A stretch of DNA of 64,000 nucleotides from Arthrinium phaeospermum (Eukaryota; Ascomycota; Sordariomycetes; Amphisphaeriales; Apiosporaceae). Within the stretch, counting starts at the first letter, position 1, and each line of letters opens with the position of its first letter. The notes under the pieces were generated by a model. The model was not told where the DNA came from and made no database searches. It saw nothing but the letters and a program-made list of their open reading frames with translations. This document shows, in pieces, positions 22,501-34,715 of this stretch. The position numbers and the translations under genes are program-made. The stretch is taken from assembly GCA_006503535.1 (NCBI GenBank), contig QYRS01000010.1, positions 1,302,001 through 1,366,000 on the forward strand, read 5' to 3'.

Positions 22501-25500
22501 TCCACTTCTGCTTTTGATACTCGAGGAACGCAGGATAGTCTTCCGAAGGGTCCGGCATCTTCTTGGGCAGAGCAGCAAAGGGATCAATATTCTCCTTTTC
22601 AGGCTCAGGGGACTTACGCTTCTGCACGGTCTGAGCAGGTTGCGAAGCGCTAATGACAGCTGAGGTGCTCTTAGGCTTGAGGAGATTGGCACCATAATCC
22701 TCCAAGTCTTCAAGTCGTGGCCCGTTAAGGTTCGTTATATCCTCCAACGGGCCCTTGTTGAACATGTCCGTCATCTTCTTCTGCTTCATCTTGTCGTCCT
22801 TGATGTTGATTCGTCTTTGAAGCCAGTCCGGATGTGCCACACGGGTACCGGGTTGCGCACTTTCTGCAGCGCAGCCGGGATAGTGATGAGCTTCTGGATG
22901 ACGGACCCCAGACGTTCCAGATAGTAGTCCCAGTCGAGGAGAGCTCGAGGGTCAGTATCGGACGGCTCTTCCTTTAGCCACTTGGTCAAAAACCTCCGTT
23001 TGATTTCGGGTTCAGCCGAGAAGATGGCAACAGGAATGGCACGCTCGGTAACGGGTGCATTTCGTGGTTTGGCGCAAATGATGTACTTGCAGTTCAACCC
23101 CTTATCCTTGACCATCTGCTCGCCGAGGAATTCGGCCAGACGCTTGGCGGTGGTGATTGAAGTGGACTTCTGGCTACCGTACTCCTCGAGTGTCTTGGAC
23201 ATGCTTCGGTTCTCGCAAATCAGGTCGATGAGTTCTTCGTCTGCCAGTGTCGTTCCTTTGGTGTTCAGCACATCGAGCCAGCGATTGGCGACCTTTGCGA
23301 CAGCGCCATAACACTCTGCCAGCGTGGTTCCTTCCAAGAAGAACTTGAAGATCTGCTGCTGGAAAATCTTGATGAGCTTCAGCTCACCACGACGCTTGAC
23401 CTCGAAACCCTTCAGCTCAGCCAGGCTACCATCATCGTTGAAGACAGCATAACGCTTCTTCAAGTTCTTGTCTTCTTCCTTCGAGGTAGGCAAGACCATG
23501 GCCTTGTAGGGACCATCCACTTCGAAGAAGATGGAGTTGTCGCTGTGCGTCTCGTACTTGAAGTTCTTCGGATCGACAAGTGTCTGATATTGATGGTTGG
23601 TGAACTTGGCGTGAACTTTGTGGTTCAACATGACACAAGGATACGAAATCGCAAGCTTCTTGCCGTTCTTCATCTTGAAGGCGAAGTTCTCCGGAAACGT
23701 GGCTGGCAACATACACCAAATACCATCTGTATCCAGTTCGAGAGGTCTACCAAGTCGCTCGACAAGCTCTTTGGCAAGTTGAATGATGGTAGCGCCGGTC
23801 AAACATGTGACACCAGCCATTTCCAGGGAATACCACCGTGAACCCTTTCGCATGGCGTAACCATAGAACGAATTGAGAATGACCTTGTGAGCAAGCTGAA
23901 GGGAGTCGTACAGCACAATCATCTTCTTGGCGGCGTCGACCTCAGAACTCGAGGCGCCGGATGATCGTAAAGCTTCCGTCTTGCCTTTCCAGACCTTGGT
24001 CTGGCCCTTGTAGTCGTAACGTCGATCTCGGAAGTCTCTGACAGTATTGACGTAGAATGGGTTTTCCCTCTGGCAGATGATGGCCTCTCGCACGATGGTA
24101 GTCTGATTACGAATCTTGTGGTAGACCTTTTGACTGTACGTCGTCAGGCGCTTCCTCACGAGGTTGGCCTGCTCCTCTTCCGACAGTTCTGACCATGATC
24201 GCATTGGGGAGTTGGGATATCTGCCAGGGAACCTCTCGTTCTCCAGTGCGTGCCGAATCATGTTGTACTCGTCACGCTTGGCGGGCAAGTACTCGCCTCT
24301 CCAAGCCCATGGTAGCCTCCTGTCACAGGTTTTGCCGGGTCGGTTGAAATCGCACGCCGCGCAGTCCGACTCTGGGATCAAAGAGTCTGGCTGCAGTCGG
24401 TTTGTTGTCATGATATTAGGATACATGGATGCGACATCCAAGTGATAAATCAAGGGGTTCTCGCTCCGGTTTGGTGTCTCCTTGAGCTTCATCAACCTCT
24501 CGGTGATTTGCGCCTTGATTTCGTCGTAGTTGGTAATGTCGTCTAACGATTTCTTCTCCTCGACAGTGATGCTGAACTTCAGAGCGGCGTCGAGGTCGTT
24601 GAGTAGCTCATCGATAGCCGTTGTGTCTACCGCGAAGTTGACCGGGATATCGGCACGAAACACGCCAGCTTCGATACTTTCGACATGTCCACCAACGTAG
24701 GTTTCAGCATCCAGCAAATGCCCCTCCCAAAACGCCTCCTTTGGCGCAATGTACTTGTTTGGAATCACAATGTTCTTTTGGTAGGCCTGCACCATCAACA
24801 ACATCTCACAAAGGGTACCGGTTCCTTTGCGCAACACATCGTCACCACCCAGCGGCAAAATTGTACATAGCGAGAAGACAAACGGATGAATGTACTTCAT
24901 GTAGAGGTAATATGTCGCCACGGCATCGGAAACGGAATACTCGGCCAGAGTCTGTGGCCTCTCAGCTGCGTAAGGTGTCATGAGTTCGGGATCAAGCTCG
25001 TCAGGATCGTAGCCAAGCTTGGCAACGGTCACGGCTTTCAAACCACGAGATCCTTGGGGCAGGTAGGAGTCTCGGTTGACCCAGGCGAAACAGTCCATAT
25101 GTACACCGTACGTGCACTTGTAGATGTCTTCGCTGTCCTTTTTCCAGCCAATCTCGCGGTACATGTCGATTCCGTTTATGCTTGCTCTTGTCTCCACGAA
25201 AGGCCAATCGAAGAAATCACCGTTGTATGTGGCTATAACTGAAGGCCGCGCCTCTTTGATGTGAAGGAAGAAGCGTTCGATTACAGCCTTCTCGTCCGGT
25301 TCGTTGAAGATCATGAAAGGTCCGGGGTATTCGGGTTTTGGCGTGTAATCGAAATCTGAGATATCCTCGGAGACAATTTCTCGATTCGTGATGAGAAAGC
25401 CTTGGCCATCTATCATGTATGATATCATCATAATTTGATCCACTGCCGCATCGGGAAATTTGAGAGGAAGTTTCGTGGTTTCGATATCGTAGGCCATCAC

Positions 25501-26481
25501 GACCGGATCTGCTGGCGCCAGTCTTTCCTCGTTCAACGTTATCGTGGTCACGCCATGTTTCGCCTCCACAAAGTACCATCGTCCGGCGCGTATATCTGGT
25601 TCTTGTCAGAATCACCATAAATAGTGTAGCTTGAAAGACTAACCTGTATCCATCATTACTCTTACATGGTACGGAACATCGTACTCTCTAATATCGACAA
25701 TGAAGTCGCTCGCATCGGCAAAAGAAGCATTATTTCGTCTATCGTCATCTCGTGAATCGTCAAAGAGGTCGAAGCCGGCTTGTTCGCTGTTTATCTGTTA
25801 GAAATATGTTTCTCTTCTCTCCTCGACGATCGCCTGTCGCAATACCACCATGATAGGAGATACTTACGCAGCAACCTCGGCATACACATCAGCCGCATCC
25901 ATCGCCTTACGGTTTTTCTCCGCAAGGGGCAGGATGTCTTTCCTCGCCGCCATCAAGTCATTCACGTTTCGGAAAATGAGTTGAAGGAACGTTCTTCGGT
26001 GGCCCAGCAAGTGGTTCGGCAAATTGAGGTCCTCCCTTTCTACCTTCTTGACGTTTTTTACCACACCGCCGCCGGGGGCTCGCTTCACCCACTCCTCGAC
26101 CTCGCTCTCGTGCCCCCTCCGTACCGCGATGAGGAAGTACGGCTCGAACTCGAGGGACGCCTTGAATGTGTTGCCGTCCTCCTCGATGAAGTAGCAGTCG
26201 AGGGCGGCACGGCCGCCGTCGCCGTCCTCGAGGCCCAGCGTCGTGGGCTGCAGGTTGACGAGCCAGCCTTCCTTCTTGCGGCCCGATTCGTACCGTGCGT
26301 AGCCCATGGATTCGTCGATCTGGTGGGCGAGGGCGGCCCGCTCGGCCTTCTCGTCGGCGGAGGTACCCTCGGCGCGGGAAGAGGCCGCAAAGGTCTGGGG
26401 GCGGCCGCCATGGAAGGCCTTCTTTCCGCCGCGGCGGGCAACTCCCTTTGTGGGTTGCCTTCGGAGTGATGTGTTCGGCAT
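19547..26481 (-). CDS. POL2: DNA polymerase epsilon catalytic subunit (apparent 1-nt frameshift)
   Basis: Exons 26481-25868, 25786-25644 and 25595-19547 encode about 2268 residues, close to the yeast length of 2222. Leading-strand replicase with 3'-5' proofreading, in the nucleus. Exonuclease motifs: DIET (Asp289/Glu291), [21 protein letters not shown]. Polymerase motifs: DVASMYPN (A), [16 protein letters not shown] (B), DTDG (C). The CysX iron-sulfur motif [13 protein letters not shown] is present, as are the C-terminal zinc sites (CAEC..., CGFC..., CTRCGG...CTC). Near 22843-22846 the frame breaks: the sequence reads NPVP then shifts to RVAHPDWLQ, exactly as if one C were missing from a run of three. 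No intron can fit there. Since the gene is essential, a sequencing/assembly error is the likeliest cause. Divergent from COX20. Confidence 0.95.
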
Positions 26482-27100
26482 CGTGAATGATCCCTGTGGT
26501 ATCTATCGGTTGGCGGGATATGAGGTAGGGCTAAAGGGAAACACTGTCCCTCCTCAGAAAAGGGAAGAGCTCAAGTATCATACACTTGGGACACTCGACC
26601 AAAGATAATCATGAAATGCGCCAATTGGGCGGAAGGGGGGTTACCCAAACAGATATGCAAGAAGCCAACGATCGTGGGTATTCAGAGGCCTTTGGCAGAT
26701 GCGGAATAGTGAATGAGGATCAGTCAGTAAAGGCCATGTACCAGAAAATCAACATGGGCAAATCTCCATGCAGAAGCGGGAATCCACTAAAACGCGGCGC
26801 GCGAAGCATCGACGCGTCTAACCTGCGCTGAATGGCGCGTTCGGGTCGCCGAACTAAAGTGGTTTCCACTGAAAAAGAAGACACCAAGCAGCGCTAAATC
26901 TGAAGACCCCTCTAAATGCATATGCGCCCCTCCAATGATCGCCCGCGTCATAGCTTCCCTCAATTGGCCTCGAATTGGCTAGCGCTTTGTAGGTAGAGAC
27001 CCTGGTATCGAGTTCAATTGCGCCCAAAAATCCAGTCGCTGCCGCCGCCGTCGAAGCACGAGAGAAACGAGACTCGGCGACGTTCCCACCCGCCCCCAAC
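26482..27100. promoter_or_regulatory. POL2-COX20 bidirectional promoter with MCB box
   Basis: The 619-bp divergent region holds ACGCGT at 26812-26817, beside a CG-rich stretch (AACGCGGCGCGCG). ACGCGT is the MluI cell-cycle box bound by MBF in yeast and found before S-phase genes such as POL2. It lies 331 bp upstream of the POL2 ATG. Function here is inferred from motif and neighbour only. Confidence 0.5.
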
Positions 27101-27723
27101 ATGGCGCAAGACAACGACAGATCACCGGCTGCCCGTAGTGCTCCGCCCGGAGTCACGTCGCCTCCCGACCAATACGAAACCTTCCAAGGCTCCAAACCCG
27201 AGGATCGAGATGGTAGCAAATCGACAGCAGCGTCGGCAGGCAATAATGCGGCACCACAGACCGAGGGAGGAGGCAACAAACGGCCAACTATAACGGAAGG
27301 GCTCAAGACTATAAAGCAAGACGATTGGTTCAAAATACATCAAATACCCTGTGCAAGAGAAGGGTTTATGACTGGTATTGCCACGGGTTTTGTAACAGGG
27401 TTCGGCAGGCTGATAGCTGGAGGTGAGTTCATGTTTTATGCTGCATCCATCGTAGTCATCCACTAAATATGGATGTCTTTGCAGGCAGAATACCCAAGGC
27501 GCTGAATTGGGGCGTTGGTGGTTTCCTGATATCCAGTTTGGTGGGCTGGGAGTATTGCCAAGCCGTGCGAAGAAAAGAGAAGGCTGCCATGGCGCGGGTT
27601 GTAGAAGTCATGGATCGGAAAAAGGCAGAGAAAATGCAGCAAGCCGAGGAGGCAGCAAAGAGACGCAAGGCTGCCGCGGAAAAGGCCAAAGAAGAGGCAA
27701 AGCGGTGGTACAAGTTCTGGTAA
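27101..27723 (+). CDS. COX20: Cytochrome c oxidase assembly protein COX20
   Basis: Exon 27101-27422 and exon 27485-27723 (intron 62 nt, GTGAGT...CAG) give 186 residues. A disordered N-terminal 75 residues precede the family core: DDWFKIHQIPCARE, then a first membrane segment (GFMTGIATGFVTGFGRLI), then a second (NWGVGGFLISSLVGWEYC), then a long charged coiled coil ending RWYKFW. This is the layout of fungal Cox20, a mitochondrial inner-membrane chaperone for Cox2 in complex IV assembly. The C-terminal Ala/Lys/Glu helix is longer than in yeast. Start chosen because the ATG begins the conserved frame directly after the divergent promoter. Confidence 0.88.
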
Positions 27724-28022
27724 AGCTATGCAGTCGCATCATCTAGTAGACGAGACGATTCAGCTGGTCTTCACTGTGCCTCTTACGCCGACATAGCATC
27801 AGGAATAGTAGTGTATAAACTCGAATCATGTTGTACTATAGCTATTTGCCCACGCTGATGGGGGCAATGTATATAAGAGAAGTTGCTCTTGAGCTATAAG
27901 CTGAAGGTTCATACTCCAGTATAAAAAGGCAGCGACTTCGTCAGATTGGCGTGCAAATAGTGGTATCGTGGTCAAACGCCTGAACTCCGGTCCTTGTTGC
28001 TCATATCCCGCAAGCCTCCCTG

Positions 28023-29144
28023 TCAAGTCATAACGACTGCCTCAGGCTCTGCCTCCGAAAAGTGCACTCGTATCATGGAGTGGCTGCGTTTCAGTGCCGC
28101 AGCCTCGCCCAGCTGCTCTCGGCGTCTCTGGTTTCTCCGGGCACGCGCTTCGCTCTCTTCGCGCTTTTTGTACTCTGAAAGCTGCTGCCGGCGCTTCTGT
28201 GAGCGCGCGTAGGCGGCAGCGGCGGTGGGCTTGAAGCCAATGCCGTTCAGTCCAGTTCCGTCGTCATCTTTGTCCTCTGCGTCGTACACGGTGATCTCGT
28301 CCTCGTGCCAAGTGAGGGCGGCCCGGATAGGATCAACCACAGTAGTTTCCTCTTCTATGCTTGCCTCGACTACCTTTCGTCTTGACGAGCTAAAAGGAGG
28401 GGATCCCGTCCTTCTTCTGCTGCGTGACTTGGAATCAGCAAGGCGGTTAATGGAGGGATATGATTTTTTCAGCGCCCCAGAACTTCCGTACTTGGTCTTC
28501 ACAATCCTCGGGTCAACACCCTGGAAAGTGAGCCTCCCATCGCTGCCAATCCCTACTGGGCCTGCTGGGTCGGTGTTTGTGTTGCCGGTGGTCCCAAAAG
28601 CTGCAACGGTGTCGCAGTCCGGCAGCTTCACTCGCTTGCGCAAGGTGGCGTCGCCATCGTCGTCCAAGTCCATTTGCTGGTCGTTGCTGCTGCCCGTAGC
28701 GCTGCTGCTACTGGTGTTTTTTGCACCGTCGAAGCCGAATACTTCAGGGCCTGGTTCAAAGCGCGTTTGGTCAGGTTGTTGGGGGCCACTCTGTTTTGCC
28801 GTTGGGCTGGCGCTACTGCTGCTGTCGTTGCTTTTACCGTTTTCGCTGCCGCCCGCGCCCGCCAGACTGCTAGGCTGGGTTGATGCGCTGACCCCACCCC
28901 CGCTTTCCACCAAAGCCAAATCACGGAATTGGTGAGCAACCTTTGTCCTGGGACTGCTATTGCCGTCCTCGGGTTCAGATGGCGGAAGGTTTGGTGCCTC
29001 AAAGGAAAACATCATTTTGGTAATGTAGGGATATCTACTGCCAGCAGTGGTGGCTGCTGAAGCCAGGCGTTGTTCGTTGATAACATCGTCCCTCTTGCGC
29101 TTTGGGGTGGACTGCGAGCCCAGGGGTGTGCCTGAACCCGTCAT
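28023..29144 (-). CDS. Conserved fungal protein of unknown function, largely disordered
   Basis: One exon of 373 residues. The N-terminus has a basic KRKRDD motif (possible nuclear signal) and a short conserved-looking block RYPYITKMMFSFEAP. The middle 200 residues are Ser/Gly/Pro-rich and probably disordered. The C-terminal 110 residues carry the best-conserved-looking stretch, DPIRAALTWHEDEITVYD, DDDGTGLNGIGFKPT, then a charged helix (YARSQKRRQQ...RRNQRRREQL). I recognise this architecture as a conserved uncharacterised protein of filamentous ascomycetes but know no function. Convergent with COX20 (299 bp between stops). No lesions seen. Confidence 0.7.
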   Translation of the reverse strand: MTGSGTPLGSQSTPKRKRDDVINEQRLASAATTAGSRYPYITKMMFSFEAPNLPPSEPEDGNSSPRTKVAHQFRDLALVESGGGVSASTQPSSLAGAGGSENGKSNDSSSSASPTAKQSGPQQPDQTRFEPGPEVFGFDGAKNTSSSSATGSSNDQQMDLDDDGDATLRKRVKLPDCDTVAAFGTTGNTNTDPAGPVGIGSDGRLTFQGVDPRIVKTKYGSSGALKKSYPSINRLADSKSRSRRRTGSPPFSSSRRKVVEASIEEETTVVDPIRAALTWHEDEITVYDAEDKDDDGTGLNGIGFKPTAAAAYARSQKRRQQLSEYKKREESEARARRNQRRREQLGEAAALKRSHSMIRVHFSEAEPEAVVMT

Positions 29145-30728
29145 GGTAACGTAACTGGGTGGCTGCAGATCAATTCGAGAATGGATATCGATTCCTGAAC
29201 GAATATGGGGTAGAACTGTTTTCCAAAGCCTAGGCTCTGTTCTTTGTGCTCAGGATGCAGAGAGGAGCGGTAAGGCGATCCAAGAAACGGGGCCAGCACT
29301 GTTGTTGCTTCAGGGAAGGAGATGTGCACCGCGAACGTCGTAGTTGATAGTATGGTTGGGTTAGGTATGCGTGTATGTTGCTTGAGGTATTAACATTGGT
29401 TGTAGGATCGCAGGGGGCAGTCTGTCAGATGCATGCGTGGTCGGTCATTTGGCAAATCAGAGGGTGGGAGGTTGCAGCTGCCAGATGGTGTTTGGTGTCT
29501 TTCCTGGACAGGACCTCGAGAAGACAGGCCCAAACAATCACTTGCATCCGTGGGCAATTAATTGGCTGGGTTATCACGCCCCAGACTCGAGTCAACAACT
29601 GGCCTGAGTTGTTGAAGGGGTCCCGTGCTGTGGTATTTGATCCTGGTTGTGGATTGGTGGTCGGAGCAGAGGCCCAGAGTAGGGATTGGGCGATCGAGTG
29701 GTGGTTTGCCCAGAAAGCCGCTGAAAGGGCACACACACACAAACACGCCTGTCTTGGAGGAATGTAGGGGGCGCAGAGATAACTACAGTGTTCTGTCAAC
29801 ACCTGGTATGGCCGGCAGGCAAAGTCTTCTTTTTCTTTTGTCATCTGTTCTGCATTGCGCTTCATGCGGCACGATTACGGACTCGAAAGACATACTAAAG
29901 TTACTTAGGGTCAAGGTCTGTCCGATTACATTCACCGCATCGAATACCCCTATCGTCTGACATCATCCACAGCATTGCCTTCAGATGAGCGGCTGGAAGA
30001 GGCACAGAAGCGAAACCTGCGTAACTTTTCACCAGCTTTCAGCGAACCTTGTCATGAACGTGCAACCAAATGCAGGTACGTGGTCCTCACAGCCATGGCC
30101 CGCCTTCTTAGGATGAGCACCTGCGCAGATATCGTTTCGCTTTCAGGCGATAGAGAAAATCGTTGGTATTATTAGAGAAGCGGAGCATCAAAAGCAAGAG
30201 AAAAGAAAGCCATACAACCTAGCTCTAACGTAATCAAGAGTGACTGAAGTCCCATCCTCAACCTGCCTCATCTTGTCTTGTCAGCTTTCCTTACCAACAA
30301 GAAGAACACATGGCATTCCCTCCATCAATCTTCCAACAATCGGATGCTTCCAATTTACCCCCTCCGTGCCCCCAACTTCCCGCTCGGCTGTCTCCAAATT
30401 ACCCCGCCTAACCCCCACCATGACTGCCAACAAGCTGTCAAGGCAAGCTGCGTAAATAGCCTGAATTTGGGATTTGAAACTCTCCTCTGTATTGCCACAA
30501 CCATCATACGAGATGCGTGATTTACCCTACTAGATTCACTACCTGTAAATAAATATATCTATACCCAAAGTCTCCCAGACTTGAATTACATCGTGTCAAC
30601 ATTCAACCCGAAGCTCAATCCCTGTGCACCTCCTTCCCACTCTAGTAACACCCCCCAAGCTCGGAAAAGAGCATCTAACGATTGGCATCTGTCGCCTACG
30701 AACCAGTCACCTGAGTTAGCAGAAGAGA
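29145..30728. other. Intergenic, no gene recognised
   Basis: About 1.6 kb divergent region upstream of both the conserved protein and aldose 1-epimerase. Contains a short CA repeat near 29732-29748. Overlapping frames at 29375-29960 have no support. Confidence 0.4.
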
Positions 30729-31841
30729 ATGGCCTCCGAGATCGAGTTCCTGCCCCTGGGGGCCATCATCAAGACCTTCACGGTCGACGGCACCAACATC
30801 GTCCAGGGCTTCCCGACCCAGGAGCTCTACGTATCGCACAACGAGCCCTTCTTTGGCGAGACCATCGGGCGCGTCGCGAACCGCGTGAGCGGCGCCAAGC
30901 TCAACTCCCTGAACGGAGGCAAGTCCTACGACCTCAAGGCCAACGACGCGCCCAACAGCCTGCACGGCGGCGACAAGGGCTGGGGCAAGCGGGTGTGGGA
31001 CGGGCCCAAGCCCGTCGGCCTGCGGGAGATCCCCGGCGTCAAGCTCGACGAAGGCGGCGAGAGCGTCGAGTTCACGCTGCGCAGTGAGGACGGCGACATG
31101 GGCTACCCTGGCGAGGTCCTCGCCAAAATCACCTACACAACCGGCATTCAGAAGGTTGCTGGTGGTAAGAATGCTACCGTGCTGGGCATTGAGTACGAGG
31201 CGGAGTTGGTGGGCGGCGCAGAGGAGACTGCCATCAACATGACGAACCACTCGTATGTGCTTGGCCCCTAATTTTATTCCGCAGCTATGTGTATGTGGAC
31301 GGCTAGGCTAACTTTGAATGACCATTTGTCCAGATACTTCAACCTTTCGGGCGACCCCAAGATCGACAACACCGAAGTCCAGCTATGCACAGGTTCCTAC
31401 CTCCCCGTTGACGACGGTGGTATCCCGACCGGCGGACCAACGCCATTCCCCAAGGTCAAGACCGACTCCAAATTCCTGCTCGGCCCTACCGACCCGGACA
31501 TCGATGATTGCTTCGTCGTTGACCCGTCAGCCTCCCCGAGCTCCGTCCCCATCGACACACGGTCCCGATCCCTGACCAAGCTCATTTCGGCCCGTCACAC
31601 GGGCAGCAAGATCAACCTCGAGGTCCTCAGCACCGAACCTGCGTTCCAGTTTTACACCGGCAAGTACACCAACGTGCCCGAGGTGGCCGGCGTGCCGGCG
31701 CGTGGCGAGCGGAGCGCTTTCTGCGTCGAGCCCAGCCGCTACGTGAACGCCTGCAACGTCGAAGAGTGGAAGAACCAGCAGCTGTTGAAGAAGGGCGAAA
31801 AGTACGGTGCCAGAATCGTATACCGCGGATGGAGGGACTAA
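30729..31841 (+). CDS. Aldose 1-epimerase (mutarotase)
   Basis: Exon 30729-31252 and exon 31334-31841 (intron 81 nt, GTATGT...CAG) give 343 residues. It follows the galactose mutarotase fold: GETIGRVANRV, NSLHGGDKGWGKRVW (substrate-binding His), NMTNHSYFNL spanning the intron, DDCFVVD, and FQFYTGKYT / FCVEPSRYVNA near the C-terminus with the catalytic glutamate in CVEPSRY. The enzyme interconverts alpha and beta anomers of aldohexoses in the cytosol and feeds galactose/glucose metabolism. No signal peptide. The stop is only 65 bp from the end of the convergent DNA ligase gene, so the 3' UTRs must overlap or be very short. Confidence 0.92.
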
Positions 31842-31906
31842 AAAGACGGGACTCGTAGTAGAGGTATCATCATGCTTTGATGCAGGTCTATTATCCTAAA
31901 CTAAAT

Positions 31907-34715
31907 TCAGTTGTATAAGTCTTCTTCATCCTCATCGACTTCTTTGACTGGTGCAGCAGGGGCCTTGGCCTCTTGTTTTCGCCACAAGCCCGCCAGGAAT
32001 TCATTCGTGCTTGCTTCCTCAATGCCTTTGTCCTCCCGCTTGCGCAGAAATCGCGGAAAGCGCAAGCTGAGGCCTCGATCCTGGCTCACCAGACCAATCG
32101 CCGCTGTATACACCGGGGACAATGTGATATCTGCGAATGCCATTTCCCACACCTCTTGTGGCTCGAACCATACATCTGGATGGCCGCCGCTGTACTCGAC
32201 GAAGTTCGGCTTTGTCTTGCGAGTATTCTTGTACTGCTCCTCGCCTTGGTCGCCCAAGTCATCATCGCTGTCATTATTGGCATCTCTGTCCTCTTCCGTG
32301 GTTTCTTCTACTTCCTCGGCCTCCCCAGACCCGTCGTCGTAAAACTTCCTGTTGGCTTTGTAGAAGGTATCTGTGAACCCGCTCATGCATTTGCACACGG
32401 CCTCTAAGCTACCAGTTTCCTCGTTGCGTACGGCCATTAGGATGGGCGACCACCATTTGGCCTTGCGGCCTGATCCGTGCCAAGCGGCCACGGGAATCAG
32501 ATCAAGCGTATCGAAAGAAGCGCTATAGTCCTTCTTCACCTTGAGCCAGGAATCCAGGCGTTTATCAGGCTCATAAGTGGCCAATAGCGGCTTACGACGC
32601 GATGATGGCTTCTTCTCGCTGGCGGCGGCATCCCCAACTTTCCCCTTCCCCTTTCCTTTGCCTTTCGCCCTGCTCTTGGCCTTTGACGGGGTGGGGGGCG
32701 CGCTCGGTATGGCATCTTCCAAAGCCCCATCTTGGGCGTCGGCCGGTAGCCCCGGCCCCGGCCCCGGCACATCCGTGAGATTGTCGAGAATCTTGACCAT
32801 GATTCCCTCGCATTTCGATTCCGTCGCAGACTTGAAGAACTCCAACACCGTCTCGGAGTCCTGCGAAGTAGCATCGATGTTCTTGACCCAAGTGAAATGG
32901 TGCGGTATCTCGATGAAAAGGGATTTGAGCAGTTCCCGCCTTTCGCGGAAAGGCCTGTCGAGGAGAGGCTGCCCGTTCAAATACATGAGATCAAACGCGA
33001 ATAGGCACACATTGATGGTGATCTCTCCAATGGCAACGTCCTTGCGCGCCCGGTTGGTGAGGGTCTGGAAGTTCTTCAACTCGCCGTTTTGCCGGTCCAC
33101 CGCAACAACTTCGCCTTCCATGATGAAGCTGCTGACGCCTTCGCCGCGGATCTTGGGGACTAGCTCAACCAGGTCAGGGTACTTGTCGGTCATGACCTCC
33201 AAGTGCCTCGAGAACACCGAAACCTTCCCGTTCTCGTCGCAGTGCACCTGTGCTCGTTGTCCGTCATACTTGTATTCACAAGCAAAATCGCGCCCCTGGA
33301 GCTTGGTGAGCATCTCCGAGAGGTCCCGGGTGATGCTTCCCAGCATAGGCCTCAAGGGGATGTGCATTGTCAACCCGCAGCGGATGAGCAATTCATCGCA
33401 GACTCCAATCTCTAACATGATAGGTACCAGGTCGTTGTAGTTTGGCCGCCGGGCAAAACACGCCTTGACAATCTCCTCGGGTCGACTCCAGACTTCGGCC
33501 AGTTCCTCTTTCTTCAATTTCGACAGCTCCACTGAGGATCGTAAGGGAAACTCCGCATCGGCTGGTCGCGATAGCAGAAATGCCCTCGATAGCGCGATCA
33601 ACATGGTGGTCTTCACCGCGCCGATCCGAAGGTGTTGGCAAAGTGTTCGGACAACGTACCGAGACTCTTCGCCACCGCGTGCGTCCTGCAAGAGCCTGTC
33701 GACAATGCGCTGCTTGACTTCCGCGCTCCCCTGGCCTTGGCTGGACGCGATTTTAACGAGCGACTGGTACACGCTCTTGATGGTGAGGGGCTTTGGTCGG
33801 CGAAGGGTGAAGCTCTGCTTCTTCTTAGCCTCGAAGGCGACATCGCCTGCATCTCCATACTTGTCATAGATGGCCTTGAGGGACCTGTTGTCCAAGCCGC
33901 AAACCTGTTTCAGAGCTTTGGAGATGGCCGATCCGCCCAGGCCCAGCTCCAACGAGATGTACGGAGGTGATATGGAATTGGTCGCCAACCACACCTATGC
34001 CAATGTCAGCTGTCTCAAATCAACTCACCTAACAATACAATCGAGGTGTACTCACAGCTGGAAGCAAGCTGCTGGGATCGGCTTCTATGAGCACTCTCAG
34101 GCAGTTGACCAGTGTATCCACGATCTTGATGCGACTTGTAGTGCCGTTTATCAAGATGAAACAGCGAGTCAAGAGCGCGTACGACGCATCACCTCCTTCC
34201 GAACTCCAGTGGTCTTGTAGTAAATGCACGTATTTGGAAGGCTCAAAAGTCAAAGGACTTTCGTCAAAAGGGATAGACTCAGATACGGTATCAACCGATG
34301 CCGCAACCGACTGAAGCGACAAGGTCCCCTTCTTGTCTCGATTTGACGCATCGACGGGGGCAACCTCGCGGGGCTTTGCCGGCTCCGTTGTACGTTCGGG
34401 AACTGTCCCCAAGTTTTCAGGAGCTTCTTGTGACTGTGCCGGCGCGATTTCTTGGTTCGTGGGATCTGCGGCATCCCTCGCGCGTTGCGCATCTTCCTTG
34501 TCCCACTGTGCCTGTAGCTTCCTTGCCAGTTCCTCGTCGGTCAACTCCTCATCCGGCTTTGCATCTTCCACACCGTTTACCTGGTCAGTCGCCGACTGCT
34601 GCTGCACGGCGCCATTTTGTTTCTGCTTGGAGAAGAAGTACTCCAGACCTCTCGAAGGTATGGATGACTGCTTGCCATCATTGTTTAGTTTCCTCTTTTT
34701 CGCTGGGCTTGGCAT
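31907..34715 (-). CDS. CDC9: ATP-dependent DNA ligase I
   Basis: Exon 34715-34056 and exon 33994-31907 (intron 61 nt) give 915 residues. The N-terminus has a KKRK nuclear signal and a degenerate PIP-box-like SRGLEYFF for PCNA binding. The DNA-binding domain is followed by the nucleotidyl-transferase motif EYKYDGQR with catalytic Lys462, FIMEGEVVA, LFAFDLMYLNG, EGIMVK, and WLKVKKDY; the OB-fold contains WWSPILMAVRN and the C-terminus ends DEDEEDLYN. It seals Okazaki fragments and repair nicks. Between EGIMVK and WLKVKKDY there is a roughly 60-residue low-complexity insertion rich in Pro, Lys and Gly, and a second acidic insertion lies further on. The upstream open frame to 34793 has no ATG, so no mitochondrial form is evident here. 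Confidence 0.95.

Noticed and set aside
22843..22846. Possibility of programmed frameshifting in POL2
   Set aside because: No slippery heptamer or known shift signal; a missing C in a short run is simpler.
29375..29960. Frames near the CA repeat upstream of the epimerase
   Set aside because: Mixed frames on both strands without codon bias, domain or signal peptide.
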